DNA of 31,899 bases. Origin: an uncultured Acetatifactor sp. GTDB lineage: Bacteria > Bacillota > Clostridia > Lachnospirales > Lachnospiraceae. Position numbers and translations under genes: made by a program. The notes under the pieces were generated by a model. The model was not told where the DNA came from, did no database searches, and saw only the letters and a list, made by a program, of their open reading frames with translations. Positions 31,863 to 31,899 of the stretch are shown in pieces. The stretch is taken from positions 1-31,899 of the forward strand of contig CAJUQT010000046.1 of NCBI GenBank assembly GCA_910588225.1, written 5' to 3'. Within the stretch, counting starts at the first letter, position 1. Each line of letters starts with the position of its first letter.

Positions 31863-31899
31863 TCAGCCCTTATTTCATGGTGCTTTCAGAACCTATTTT

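Overview
The window reads as a Gram-positive Clostridia chromosome, most likely Lachnospiraceae. The main markers are the SCIFF peptide with its radical-SAM maturase, a TIGR04086-type membrane protein and a single-chain SecDF in one block. A sigma/anti-sigma pair of a type common in gut Lachnospiraceae, DUF3791-like small proteins and a large LPXTG/sortase surface locus agree with this. No tRNA, rRNA, transposase, integrase or CRISPR array was seen.

Region by region: (1) 1-3000 has a small two-helix membrane protein, a decayed DUF3791-like module on the minus strand, and a sigma/anti-sigma pair on the plus strand. (2) 3000-7440, minus strand: two GNAT acetyltransferase genes, then purA, a LysR regulator and a HAD hydrolase in tight succession behind a clear purA promoter. 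(3) 7440-7840 is intergenic and holds a long rod-shaped inverted repeat that may be a structured RNA. (4) 7840-12490, minus strand: TIGR04086 membrane protein, SCIFF precursor, SCIFF maturase, secDF. A strong hairpin separates precursor from maturase and a repeat/palindrome array separates maturase from secDF. (5) 12494-13895, plus strand: a CBS/CorC membrane protein with a divergent promoter. (6) 13900-18310, minus strand: an Amidase_3 enzyme followed by pstS, pstC, pstA and pstB, with a terminator after pstB. (7) 18370-31790, minus strand: a composite surface-fibre locus. It encodes a large multidomain adhesin, an LPXTG backbone pilin, two class C sortases, a pilin-like secreted protein without an anchor, two SipW-dependent TasA/CalY-like proteins, a SipW-type signal peptidase, two membrane-anchored surface proteins with unusual sorting motifs, and a class B sortase.

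How the genes fit together: regions 6 and 7 are one co-directional train from 31789 to 13975, with many ATGA overlaps. Fibre assembly (pilin, class C sortases), signal processing (SipW), cell-wall attachment (class B sortase), wall hydrolysis (amidase) and phosphate uptake (Pst) may therefore be partly co-transcribed.

The most unusual observations are: (a) the amidase leader and first codons are duplicated in front of pstC and fused in frame to it; (b) two arrays, 11 kb apart, in which a ~14-bp direct repeat alternates with long, mutually different palindromes; (c) an 18-bp block found exactly 55 bp upstream of the start codons of both the first gene and the pilus locus; (d) the rod-like repeat between purA and secDF. 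All calls come from reading the sequence and remembered family features; no database search was run.
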